Shown here: positions 1-7,616 of the stretch, in pieces | Position numbering within the stretch: position 1 is the first letter of the stretch | How the letters are laid out: every line of letters starts with the position of its first letter | NCBI GenBank assembly: GCA_002365865.1 | Contig: DFAQ01000002.1 | Coordinates: forward strand, 1-51,206 | From: Pelotomaculum sp. UBA3102 | GTDB lineage: Bacteria > Bacillota > Desulfotomaculia > Desulfotomaculales > Pelotomaculaceae | DNA: 51,206 nt | Direction: 5' to 3' | Position numbers and translations under genes: made by a program | The notes under the pieces: generated by a model | Databases searched by the model: none | The model's input: the letters and a program-made list of their open reading frames with translations, nothing else | What the model was told of the DNA's origin: nothing

Positions 1-938
1 ATTTCATTCAGGGCGGAGGAAGCGAAGCGGACTTGAATTATGACCTTATCGACGGTGAAACTGCAGAACCGGCCTATGTCGCGGCCAGGGCGGAAATGTA
101 TCCTTTTTCCGCCGGCAAGCGCCTGGTAGTGGTCAAGAGGCCGGCATTCTTCAAGCCGTCAAAACGGCCGGCGGGTGAGGCTGATGGGAAGGCGGGGAAA
201 GAGAAAATTCCGGCCAAGGAAGTACTCCTGCTGGAATATATCAATAATCCGCTTGCTTCGACCTGCCTGATATTTACCACTGATGAACCGGTGGATAAGC
301 GGAGACGGCTTTTTCAGGCGATAAAGAAAAACGGCCGGGTGTTGGAGTTTACCCGTCCGGGGCGGGGTGTATTGGTCCGTTGGTTGGAGCAAAAGGCCGG
401 GGCGGCGGGCAGAAGGTTTGACGCAGAAGCGGCGGAGGCTCTTCTTAATGCCGCCGGGCCGTCCTTGCAAAGGTTGGCAACGGAGATGGAAAAAATCCTC
501 AATTACACGGCCGGGCAGCAATTGATCACCTTGGAAGATGTAGGTAATGTCTGTTCCACGAGACCGGAAGAAAATATTTTTACTATTGTGGATGCGGTAG
601 GAAACAGGCGCTGCGGGGAAGCCCTGAACGGAATCAAAGATTTGCTGGCGTCAAAGGAACCTCCGCTCAGGATTCTTGCGATGATTTCAAGGCAGTTTCG
701 TCTTTTGCTGCAGGTTAACGATCTTTTGGGGCGGGGCTGGCCGGCGGGGGAAATATCCGCGCGTTTGAAAATCCACCCGTATGTTTATAAGAAAATAGCG
801 TCGCAGTGCAAAAATTTCGATCAAGCCACCCTGGTAAACGCGGTAAAAGCTCTCTCAGAACTTGACCTGGCGGTGAAAACCGGGCGGCAGGAATTTTATC
901 CGGCGGTGGAGACGTTTTTGTTATCGATGAAACCATAA
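1..938 (+). CDS. holA: DNA polymerase III delta subunit HolA (5' end outside window)
   Basis: Clamp-loader delta subunit, which opens the beta sliding clamp for the replicative polymerase in the cytoplasm. The reading frame is open from base 3 with no stop, and codons before the first possible in-window start (TTG at 33) encode FIQGGGSEADLNYDLIDGE, which fits HolA, so the gene begins upstream of the window. Family-like segments are LNYDLIDGE near the start, MYPFSAGKRLVVVKRP, the FTRPGRG...LVRWLEQKA region, and the C-terminal helical clamp-loader domain (NIFTIVDAVGNRR, LRILAMISRQFRLLLQV). About 310 residues are visible out of a usual 330-350. In Firmicutes holA commonly lies beside divergently placed rpsT, as here. 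A terminator follows directly. Confidence in the family is high. Confidence 0.93.
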   Translation, partial: FIQGGGSEADLNYDLIDGETAEPAYVAARAEMYPFSAGKRLVVVKRPAFFKPSKRPAGEADGKAGKEKIPAKEVLLLEYINNPLASTCLIFTTDEPVDKRRRLFQAIKKNGRVLEFTRPGRGVLVRWLEQKAGAAGRRFDAEAAEALLNAAGPSLQRLATEMEKILNYTAGQQLITLEDVGNVCSTRPEENIFTIVDAVGNRRCGEALNGIKDLLASKEPPLRILAMISRQFRLLLQVNDLLGRGWPAGEISARLKIHPYVYKKIASQCKNFDQATLVNAVKALSELDLAVKTGRQEFYPAVETFLLSMKP

Positions 939-946
939 AATATTAA

Positions 947-976
947 ACCACCCGGTTTTTAAGGGTGGTCTTTTTA
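947..976 (+). terminator. Rho-independent terminator between holA and rpsT
   Basis: A 7-bp inverted repeat ACCACCC (947-953) / GGGTGGT (963-969) with a 9-base loop is followed by CTTTTT. It ends the holA transcript. The flank on the other side is A/T-rich, so it may also stop the convergent rpsT transcript. Confidence 0.8.
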
Positions 977-1005
977 TACCTATTTGGTTTGATGGGCTTA
1001 TTTTG

Positions 1006-1272
1006 CTACCCGGTTTTCCGGTTAAATCTACCGGCCAGGCGTGATTTCTTGCGCGAAGCGGTATTTTTATGTAAAACACCCTTCGTTACCGCCTTGTCAA
1101 GGGCTTTTACGACATCGCGGAGCTTTAAACCGGCCTCTTCCTTACCGGCCGTTTTCAAGGCCGCTTCGAATTTCTTGATAGTTGTCTTTAAGGAAGACTT
1201 GATCCTCACATTGCGCAGTGTCCGTTTGCGGGTGAGCTCTACTCGCTTTGCTGCAGACTTGATATTCGGCAT
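1006..1272 (-). CDS. rpsT: 30S ribosomal protein S20
   Basis: Primary 16S rRNA-binding protein of the small subunit body. The 88-residue product starts MPNIKSAAKRVELTRKRTLR and carries the lysine/arginine-rich helices typical of S20 (IKSSLKTTIKKFEAAL, LDKAVTKGVLHKNTASRKKSRLA). Length matches the family (about 85-90). The ATG is preceded on the minus strand by GGGGAGGTGA, a near-perfect ribosome binding site. It is transcribed alone, convergent with holA, from a recognisable sigma-A promoter at 1299-1327. S20 genes are commonly monocistronic beside holA in this phylum. Confidence 0.97.
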   Translation of the reverse strand: MPNIKSAAKRVELTRKRTLRNVRIKSSLKTTIKKFEAALKTAGKEEAGLKLRDVVKALDKAVTKGVLHKNTASRKKSRLAGRFNRKTG

Positions 1273-1298
1273 TCTTCTTCACCTCCCCGGCGGCAACA

Positions 1299-1327
1299 AT
1301 TTTACCACGGGCAGAGAAAAAAAGCAA
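1299..1327 (-). promoter_or_regulatory. Sigma-A promoter for rpsT
   Basis: On the minus strand, -35 TTGCTT (1322-1327) and -10 TAAAAT (1299-1304) are separated by 17 bases, about 27 bases before the rpsT start codon. Spacing and match are good; not experimentally supported. Confidence 0.65.
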
Positions 1328-1400
1328 GTGGTACCGGTATATAGTTCTCTTTTTTGGTCAAAGCTATTTCTAGTTTAAGGAGACGGGAGGTGATTTATAC

Positions 1401-1739
1401 ATGCAGTGGCTTGGACTGGTAATTAGATTTGTCGTTTCAGCTCTGGTTCTGATCGTGGCCAGTTGGCTCTCACCCGGGTTTATGGTGAGAGGAGGCGTCA
1501 CCGGGGCATTAATTGCCGCGGTTGTGATTGCCGTGCTGGGTTATATTGCCGAAGCTCTTCTAGGTGAGCGGATATCTCCTCAGAACAGGGGGCTGGTCGG
1601 TTTCATTACCGCGGCAGTGGTTATTTACCTGGCCCAGTTTGTCATTCCCGGCCTGCTTAGCGTGAGCATTGTTGGTGCTTTGATTTCAGCTTTTATTATC
1701 GGAATAATTGATGCTTTTGTACCGACCGTCTTGCGTTGA
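1401..1739 (+). CDS. Small four-helix membrane protein, phage holin family 4 (YvlD-like)
   Basis: A 112-residue protein made almost entirely of hydrophobic helices: about 4-24, 33-52, 65-85 and 90-109, with a short polar loop GERISPQNRG between helices 2 and 3. This matches the family named after mycobacterial 4-TMS holins (PF04020), which includes B. subtilis YvlD. The name is historical; most members are chromosomal and of unknown function, and no phage genes are nearby. The ATG has an excellent ribosome binding site (GGGAGGTGA). It precedes spoIIP, so a link to the sporulating cell's membrane is possible but unproved. The fold class is confident, the function is not. Confidence 0.75.
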   Translation: MQWLGLVIRFVVSALVLIVASWLSPGFMVRGGVTGALIAAVVIAVLGYIAEALLGERISPQNRGLVGFITAAVVIYLAQFVIPGLLSVSIVGALISAFIIGIIDAFVPTVLR

Positions 1740-1752
1740 CGGGCAACCCTCA

Positions 1753-1807
1753 TAAACCTCTCCTTCAGGGCATAAAAATTAACCAAAAGCCCGGAAGGAG
1801 GGGTTTA
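1753..1807 (+). promoter_or_regulatory. Long hairpin sequestering the spoIIP ribosome binding site
   Basis: Arms 1753-1771 and 1789-1807 can pair over 19 positions with a single A/G mismatch and one G-U wobble, enclosing a 17-base A-rich loop. The 3' arm contains the whole spoIIP Shine-Dalgarno segment GGAAGGAGGGG (1793-1803) and ends two bases before the ATG at 1810. No T-tract follows on either strand, so a simple terminator is unlikely. It may be a translational block relieved by upstream translation, a factor or RNA processing; that role is inference. Confidence 0.6.
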
Positions 1808-1809
1808 TT

Positions 1810-2871
1810 ATGTACCCTGCTCCCGCCTGCCGCTTGAAGCGGATGTATTCCGCCCACCCCCGCAGTTTTAAGCCGGTATTATTTATTATATATATCATTA
1901 TGTGGCTCCTGTTTTTATCACTTTTCTCCGTTTATCCTGTGCTTGGCGCAGCGGTAAAAGATTTTCCCGGCAGGATTATTGCTTATTGCCGGAAAGATCC
2001 GGTGGAAGTTTTTAAAAAAGCAATGCCGGTTCTGGAGTGGAGCAGTTTCGAAGATGATACGGCAGGCTTGCAAATCAGCCGGGAATTTTGGAATACGGTC
2101 GCGGCTTTCGTGAGGGTGGACCTGTGCGGCGCCGCCGCGGTGTTAAGGTCTCAAATACCGCTTCTGGCCGCCGTGGAATTTCCGGAAGCGGAAGCGGTAC
2201 AGGCAACGCGCTCCGAAGTTTCCCCCGTTACCGTCATGCCCGGGGAAAAGGTGCTTGCGCCCCCGCCGGGGGAGGAAACCCTGGTATGTATTTATAATAC
2301 TCACACCGGGGAGACTTACAGTCTGACCGACGATGTGGAACGGCTGGACGGCGGCCGCGGCGGGGTGGTCGCGGTAGCCGCGGCGGTGGAGAAAACCCTG
2401 GCGGATAAATACGGTATAAAGGTGGCCCGGTCGGATAAGATTAATGACGCGGATTACAGTACTTCTTACGTCGAATCTGAAAAAACGGCGCGGGAGCTGC
2501 TGGCGGCAAATCCCGAAACTAAAGTCCTGCTCGACATTCACCGGGACTCGGAGAAGACCAGGAAGCAGAGCACGGTTAAAGTAAACGGGCGGGCAGCCGC
2601 GGCCATATTGCTGGTCGTAGGTTCCGACGCCCGGAGCTCTTTTCCCGGCTGGAGCCGGAATTATGATTTCGCAGTGAAGCTTTCCGGGAAAATCAACGAA
2701 ATGTACCCGGGACTTTGCCTGGGGGTCAGGGTGAAAGACGGCAGGTACAACCAGTTCCTCCATCCCCACGCCGTCCTGGTGGAAGTGGGCACTACGAACA
2801 ATTATACTGAAGAAGCGCTGCGTTCAGCGGAGTACCTGGCGGATGCCCTGGCGGAATTACTGGCATCATAA
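1810..2871 (+). CDS. spoIIP: Stage II sporulation protein P
   Basis: Peptidoglycan amidase/endopeptidase of the SpoIID-SpoIIM-SpoIIP engulfment machine, made in the mother cell and anchored in the membrane facing the septum. The 353-residue product has an N-terminal membrane anchor (about residues 24-47) and a variable linker to about 155. The zinc amidase domain follows, with the expected landmarks NTHTGETY, LLDIHRD, VGSDARS and a C-terminal HAVLVEVGTTNNYTEEALRSAEYLADAL. Length is close to B. subtilis SpoIIP (about 400). In many Firmicutes gpr precedes spoIIP upstream of lepA/hemW; gpr is absent here. Its ribosome binding site lies inside a long hairpin (1753-1807). Confidence 0.92.
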   Translation: MYPAPACRLKRMYSAHPRSFKPVLFIIYIIMWLLFLSLFSVYPVLGAAVKDFPGRIIAYCRKDPVEVFKKAMPVLEWSSFEDDTAGLQISREFWNTVAAFVRVDLCGAAAVLRSQIPLLAAVEFPEAEAVQATRSEVSPVTVMPGEKVLAPPPGEETLVCIYNTHTGETYSLTDDVERLDGGRGGVVAVAAAVEKTLADKYGIKVARSDKINDADYSTSYVESEKTARELLAANPETKVLLDIHRDSEKTRKQSTVKVNGRAAAAILLVVGSDARSSFPGWSRNYDFAVKLSGKINEMYPGLCLGVRVKDGRYNQFLHPHAVLVEVGTTNNYTEEALRSAEYLADALAELLAS

Positions 2872-2940
2872 AGGTAAACCGGTTAGGTATAAGCCGGCCC
2901 GTTTTATTTCCATAATATATATATGATGGAGAGTGATTTT

Positions 2941-3336
2941 ATGGGCCGGTTTAAATATATTATGGTCTTGGTACTGTTTTTATCAGCCGTTGCCTGCGGA
3001 GTTTCCGTGGTGCTTGCTGAATTCAACCATATGATCCGCCCGGCGGGGCCGGTGGTTGCTTTCAGCATTAAAAATACGGAACCGGGGGTTTACCGGATGA
3101 AATTTTTCGGGGAAGAAATCGCGGTAGAACTTCCCGTAAGTAACGCCGAAAATTTTTTTAACCAAACATTTTTATATCCGGCGGTCACCGGCAAAAAGTT
3201 CTTAAGAGATTCATGGCAGGTAATTGAAGCTGTTGCAACAAAGATGCCCCCGAAAATTTATCACCATGTTTATGACGCGCTGGCCCCCCTGTTTCAGGAG
3301 GAAACGGTCGTTCCGGCGCGGGCGGTAAGCAATTGA
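2941..3336 (+). CDS. Short membrane-anchored protein of unknown function
   Basis: I do not recognise this 131-residue protein. It has one N-terminal hydrophobic segment (about residues 6-28, KYIMVLVLFLSAVACGVSVV) followed by a mostly polar extracytoplasmic part, which suggests a signal anchor or a lipoprotein-like leader with the Cys near residue 19. The ATG at 2941 is preferred over the upstream ATG at 2923 because GGAGAGTG lies between them at correct spacing for 2941. It sits between spoIIP and lepA on the same strand, so it may be a sporulation envelope protein, but nothing in the sequence proves this. Confidence 0.6.
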   Translation: MGRFKYIMVLVLFLSAVACGVSVVLAEFNHMIRPAGPVVAFSIKNTEPGVYRMKFFGEEIAVELPVSNAENFFNQTFLYPAVTGKKFLRDSWQVIEAVATKMPPKIYHHVYDALAPLFQEETVVPARAVSN

Positions 3337-3422
3337 TAGCATTTCAAGGTGGTGTTATAATTAAGTGGTTGTGTATTATAGTTAAATAGTTGTGTTTGGT
3401 AAAGAAGGAGGATATCTCCGGA

Positions 3423-5231
3423 ATGAAGTGGGACAAGAACAGGATCCGCAATTTTTGCATTATTGCCCATATCGACCACGGCAAGTCCACCCTGGCGGAC
3501 AGGCTCCTGGAATATACCGGTACCTTGAGCGGCCGGGAGATGACCGACCAGGTGCTGGACCAGATGGATTTGGAGCGTGAGCGCGGCATTACCATTAAGA
3601 TGCAGGCCGTGCGCCTGAACTACAGCGCGCGGGACGGCCGGGATTACCAGTTGAACCTGATCGACACTCCCGGGCACGTAGATTTTTCTTACGAGGTGTC
3701 AAGAAGCCTGGCCGCCTGTGAGGGCGCGCTGCTGGTAGTGGACGCGGTCCAGGGCATAGAGGCCCAGACTCTGGCCAATGTTTACCTGGCACTGGAGCAT
3801 AACCTGGAAATTATACCGGTAATTAATAAAATAGACCTGCCCAGCGCGAATCCGGAAAGGGTCAAAAAAGAGATCGAGGATGTAATCGGCCTGGACGCAT
3901 CTGAGGCGGTTTTAACTTCGGCCAAGGAAGGAACCGGGGTTGAGGAGATCCTGGAGCGGATTGTGACCGTGGTGCCCCCGCCCGGCGGGCAGGCCGGGGC
4001 GCCTTTACGGGCGCTGATTTTCGATTCCCATTACGACCCTTACAAGGGGGCCATCGCTTACATCCGCGTGGTGGACGGGAGCGTATCAAGCGGTATGCAG
4101 ATTAAAATGCTTGTCACCGGTAAGGAATTTGAGGTTAACGAGGTGGGGATATTCAGGCCTTCTCTTGTTTCAATCGGGGAATTGCGTACCGGTGAAGTGG
4201 GATTTATTGCGGCCAGTATTAAGAATGTAAAGGACTGCCGGGTTGGTGATACCGTTACCGGTGCCCGTAAACCTGCTACCGAACCATTGCCGGGCTACCG
4301 CCGGGCCACGCCGATGGTTTACTGCGGCCTTTATCCCGTGGAAACCGCGGGGTATGAGGATCTGAAAGAAGCCCTGGCCAAGCTCAAGTTGAATGACGCT
4401 TCCCTGACTGACGAGCCCGAAACTTCAGAAGCCCTGGGGTTTGGTTTCCGGTGCGGCTTTCTGGGACTGCTGCATATGGAGATTGTTCAGGAGCGGCTGG
4501 AGCGGGAGTATGGTTTATCTTTGATTACTACGGCGCCCAACGTTGTTTACCACGTTGTTACCACCGCCGGTGAAATGATTGAAATTGAAAATCCCAGCGC
4601 CATGCCGCCGGCGGGCAAGATCGAGTTCATTGAAGAACCTTACGTCAAAGCCACGTTCATGGTGCCCAAGGAATATGTGGGGCCGGTGATGGAGTTGTGT
4701 CAGGACCGGCGCGGTGTTTTTACCAACATGGAGTATATGAGTGTGAAACGGGTGATGATGAATTACGACATGCCCTTGAGTGAAATTATTTATGACTTTT
4801 TTGACCAGTTGAAGTCCCGCACCAAAGGTTACGCCTCACTCGATTACGAACTTGCCGGGTACAGGCAGGCCAAACTGGTCAAGCTGGATGTTATGATTGC
4901 CGGCGAAGTGCTGGACGCGCTCTCCGTAATTGTCCACAGGGATAAAGCCTACCACAGGGGACGCCAGTTGGTAGAAAAACTAAGGGGTTTGATCCCCCGC
5001 CACCTGTTCGAAATACCGATCCAGGCGGCAGTGGGCAATAAGATTATTGCGCGGGAAACGGTGAGAGCCGTGCGCAAGGATGTTTTGGCCAAGTGTTACG
5101 GCGGTGACGTGACCCGCAAGCGTAAACTCCTGGAAAAACAAAAGGAAGGCAAAAAAAGGATGAAACAGGTGGGGAACGTGGAAATACCGCAGGAGGCCTT
5201 TATGGCGGTTTTGAGCGTGAGCGAAAAGTAA
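3423..5231 (+). CDS. lepA: Elongation factor 4 (LepA)
   Basis: Ribosome-associated GTPase affecting translocation and ribosome assembly. The 602-residue protein shows the G1 motif AHIDHGKS at residues 15-22, the switch region RERGIT, the G3 motif DTPGHVDF and the G4 motif NKIDLP. The EF-G-like domains II, III and V and the LepA-specific C-terminal domain follow (AGYRQAKLVKLDVMIAGE, KCYGGDVTRKRKLLEKQKEG). Length fits the family (about 600). The ATG at 3423 is chosen because AAGGAGG lies at 3405-3411; an in-frame GTG upstream lacks one. hemW follows after a short gap, the usual lepA-hemW order in Firmicutes. Confidence 0.97.
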   Translation: MKWDKNRIRNFCIIAHIDHGKSTLADRLLEYTGTLSGREMTDQVLDQMDLERERGITIKMQAVRLNYSARDGRDYQLNLIDTPGHVDFSYEVSRSLAACEGALLVVDAVQGIEAQTLANVYLALEHNLEIIPVINKIDLPSANPERVKKEIEDVIGLDASEAVLTSAKEGTGVEEILERIVTVVPPPGGQAGAPLRALIFDSHYDPYKGAIAYIRVVDGSVSSGMQIKMLVTGKEFEVNEVGIFRPSLVSIGELRTGEVGFIAASIKNVKDCRVGDTVTGARKPATEPLPGYRRATPMVYCGLYPVETAGYEDLKEALAKLKLNDASLTDEPETSEALGFGFRCGFLGLLHMEIVQERLEREYGLSLITTAPNVVYHVVTTAGEMIEIENPSAMPPAGKIEFIEEPYVKATFMVPKEYVGPVMELCQDRRGVFTNMEYMSVKRVMMNYDMPLSEIIYDFFDQLKSRTKGYASLDYELAGYRQAKLVKLDVMIAGEVLDALSVIVHRDKAYHRGRQLVEKLRGLIPRHLFEIPIQAAVGNKIIARETVRAVRKDVLAKCYGGDVTRKRKLLEKQKEGKKRMKQVGNVEIPQEAFMAVLSVSEK

Positions 5232-5248
5232 TAAAGGGGTATCTGATT

Positions 5249-6409
5249 ATGAACGGTTATAAACCTGACCGGATGCCGCGGGCACTTTACATCCACGTAC
5301 CTTTCTGTCTTAAAAAATGTCATTACTGTGATTTTGTTTCTTACCCTTTTAAGGCCGGAGATGCAGAGGCCTACCTGGGGGCCCTGTTCCGGGAGATGCG
5401 CAGTTACGGTTCGGCCCTGTCAGGTGAAGAGAAAAGGATATCCAGCCTCTATATCGGGGGGGGAACGCCGACCTGCCTGCCGGCGGCCGGTTTAAGCGCG
5501 ATACTGGAGAACGCGGCCTTGCATTTCAACCTGCTGCCGGGTTGTGAGATTACGGTGGAAGCCAACCCCGGCACGGTCGACCCGGGCGGGCTTCGTGAGT
5601 TAAAGAGAGCGGGTTTCAATCGTCTCAGCCTGGGGATACAGTCTTTTCAAGACCGGCTCTTACGGGTCCTCGGGCGCGTCCACAGCGCGCGGGAGGCCGT
5701 GTGTGCGGCGCGGCAGGCAAGAGAAGCCGGTTTTACCAATTTGAACCTGGATTTCATTTTCGGTGTCCCGGGTCAAACCTCGGGCGATTGGCTGGAGACG
5801 CTCACCAAAGCCGTGGAATTGTTTCCGGAGCACATAGCGTTATACGGGCTGCAATTGGAAGCGGGAACGCCCCTGGAACGGTCCGTGGCTGGGGGTGCGG
5901 TCAAGGCCTGTTCCGAGGACCTGGAACTGTCCATGTATCTGACGGCCATAGAGTTCCTTGCCGCCCACGGTTACATCCATTACGAAATCTCTAACTTTGC
6001 CAGGCCCGGCAGGCAGTCCGTCCATAACCTCGGTTACTGGTTGAACCGTCCCTACCTGGGTTTGGGTCCCGCCGCCCATTCATACCTGCGGGGCAGGCGC
6101 TTTCATAATTATTCATCTTTAAAGAGTTATTTGGAAAAGGTCGGCCTGGGGGAGGATCCGGTGGAGGCCGGGGAGCATATTCCGGTCGGGCGGGAAATGT
6201 CCGAGACCATGTTCCTGGGACTTCGGCTGATCAAGGGGGTTGATTTGGGCCGGTTCCGCCGGCGCTTCGATCGGCGGGCGGAGGTGGTTTACCGGGAGGA
6301 AATTGCCCGGCTGGAGCAAAACGGGTTAATCAAAGTCGCAGCCGGGTACTTGCAGTTGACCAAAAAAGGATTGCCGTTGGCGAACGCCGTATTTAGAGAG
6401 TTTGTATAG
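5249..6409 (+). CDS. hemW: Radical SAM heme chaperone HemW
   Basis: HemN-like radical SAM protein that binds heme and is thought to deliver it to acceptor proteins; usually misnamed oxygen-independent coproporphyrinogen oxidase. The 386-residue protein has the iron-sulfur motif C-x3-C-x2-C at Cys20, Cys24 and Cys27 followed by D-F rather than the extra Cys of true HemN, which points to HemW. Other family segments are LYIGGGTPTCLP, TVEANPGT, RLSLGIQSFQD, NLDFIFGVPGQT, HYEISNFA and LGPAAHSY. The HemW C-terminal domain follows. It lies 17 bases after lepA and is probably cotranscribed with it. No other heme gene is in the window. Confidence 0.93.
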   Translation: MNGYKPDRMPRALYIHVPFCLKKCHYCDFVSYPFKAGDAEAYLGALFREMRSYGSALSGEEKRISSLYIGGGTPTCLPAAGLSAILENAALHFNLLPGCEITVEANPGTVDPGGLRELKRAGFNRLSLGIQSFQDRLLRVLGRVHSAREAVCAARQAREAGFTNLNLDFIFGVPGQTSGDWLETLTKAVELFPEHIALYGLQLEAGTPLERSVAGGAVKACSEDLELSMYLTAIEFLAAHGYIHYEISNFARPGRQSVHNLGYWLNRPYLGLGPAAHSYLRGRRFHNYSSLKSYLEKVGLGEDPVEAGEHIPVGREMSETMFLGLRLIKGVDLGRFRRRFDRRAEVVYREEIARLEQNGLIKVAAGYLQLTKKGLPLANAVFREFV

Positions 6410-6463
6410 CAAAATCTGATTATTGTTTTTTAATTAAGATCAGGCCTTTTCTTTGATTCTATC

Positions 6464-6492
6464 TTGACAAAAACATGGAGTAATGCTATTTT
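6464..6492 (+). promoter_or_regulatory. Sigma-A promoter of the hrcA-dnaK operon
   Basis: A consensus -35 TTGACA (6464-6469) is followed, after 17 bases, by TATTTT (6487-6492). The predicted transcription start falls just before the CIRCE operator, the arrangement expected for HrcA repression. Confidence 0.85.
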
Positions 6493-6507
6493 TTATTTAA
6501 TGAGTGT

Positions 6508-6534
6508 TTAGCACTCAATGACTTAGAGTGCTAA
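6508..6534 (+). promoter_or_regulatory. CIRCE operator (HrcA binding site)
   Basis: TTAGCACTC-N9-GAGTGCTAA is a perfect match to the CIRCE consensus. It lies directly downstream of the promoter and 23 bases before the hrcA start, so HrcA should autoregulate the whole chaperone operon. A third GAGTG half-site at 6502-6506 forms a nested inverted repeat TGAGTG/CACTCA with the left arm. Confidence 0.97.
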
Positions 6535-6557
6535 CAAGACCAGAAGGAGGGTCCGGC

Positions 6558-7601
6558 GTGAGGATCGATGACCGTAAGCAAAAGGTGCTTCTGGCCATTA
6601 TTCGCGATTATATTACTACAGCCGAGCCGGTTGGTTCCCGGACCATAGCAAAGAAATACAAACTGGGTGTGAGTCCTGCCACGATCCGCAACGAGATGGC
6701 CGACCTGGAGGAAATGGGTTATATAGAGCAGCCTCATACTTCCGCGGGCCGTATTCCTTCCGAACGCGGTTACCGCTATTACGTGGATTATTTGATGAAG
6801 AGAAAAAAGCTGACTAAAGAAGAGGAACATATAATCCACCGGGAATTTGAGGCCAGGGTCAGGGATGTAGGCCAGGTGATTCAAAAGGCCGGGGTTTTAC
6901 TGTCCCAGCTTACCCAGTATACGGCCATGGTACTCAGCCCTCAGATCGAAGCAAGCAGTTTTAAGCATATTCAGCTCATATCCATGCAGCCCGCCCAAGC
7001 TATGATTATTGTCGTGATGGATAACGGGATCGTACATCACCGGATGCTGGAAGTGCCGGAGAGTCTCAATGCCGGGGATATGGATACTATATCGTGTGTG
7101 TTGAATGCCAAGCTCCAGGGCCTGGCCATGGAAAAAATCAAGTTTACCTTAATGCAAGAGATTTATTTCGAGCTGGCTAAACATAAACAAATACTGGACC
7201 TGGCCATGGATTTGATCCATGAAAGTCTGGTTATTAAGCCTGAGGATAAAATATACCTCGGCGGGGTATTTAATATGTTGAACCAGCCTGAATTCCACAA
7301 CGTGGAAAAGATTAAAACGCTCCTCAGTATTCTGGAGCAGGAAGATATGCTGCATCAACTTCTTGAGGGCGGAAGCTCCGGGGTCGGGGTCACTGTCCGT
7401 ATCGGCGGGGAGATTGATAATGAGGGAATCAGGGAATGCAGCATGGTTATAGCCCCTTATTCCGTAGGCGGGCGCAGGATTGGTTCTTTGGGAGTGATTG
7501 GTCCGACCAGGATGGAATATGCCCGGGTAATCAGCGTGGTTGAGTTTATGACCAAGAATCTTTCCCGGGTTCTGGAACGGATTATCGGGGTCAGCGGGTA
7601 A
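6558..7601 (+). CDS. hrcA: Heat-inducible transcription repressor HrcA
   Basis: Repressor of class I heat-shock genes; binds CIRCE and needs a chaperonin for active folding in the classic model. The 347-residue protein has the N-terminal winged helix (LLAIIRDYITTAEPVGSRTIA, GVSPATIRNEMADLEEMGYI, QPHTSAGRIPSERGYRYYVD) and the C-terminal HrcA domain ending SVVEFMTKNLSRVLERI. The GTG at 6558 is chosen because AGAAGGAGG precedes it with good spacing and because the family starts close to the winged helix. It is the first gene of the operon, 23 bases after the CIRCE. Here the next gene is an archaeal-type chaperonin rather than GroEL, so the feedback partner of HrcA may differ. Confidence 0.96.
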   Translation: MRIDDRKQKVLLAIIRDYITTAEPVGSRTIAKKYKLGVSPATIRNEMADLEEMGYIEQPHTSAGRIPSERGYRYYVDYLMKRKKLTKEEEHIIHREFEARVRDVGQVIQKAGVLLSQLTQYTAMVLSPQIEASSFKHIQLISMQPAQAMIIVVMDNGIVHHRMLEVPESLNAGDMDTISCVLNAKLQGLAMEKIKFTLMQEIYFELAKHKQILDLAMDLIHESLVIKPEDKIYLGGVFNMLNQPEFHNVEKIKTLLSILEQEDMLHQLLEGGSSGVGVTVRIGGEIDNEGIRECSMVIAPYSVGGRRIGSLGVIGPTRMEYARVISVVEFMTKNLSRVLERIIGVSG

Positions 7602-7616
7602 CAAGGGGGGAAGCAT

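Noticed and set aside
965..1378. Open frame on the plus strand through rpsT
   Set aside because: Opposite of S20, whose protein match is unambiguous; it also begins inside the holA terminator.
6413..6458. CTGAT...ATCAG inverted repeat after hemW as a terminator
   Set aside because: Five base pairs with a long A/T loop is too weak to call.
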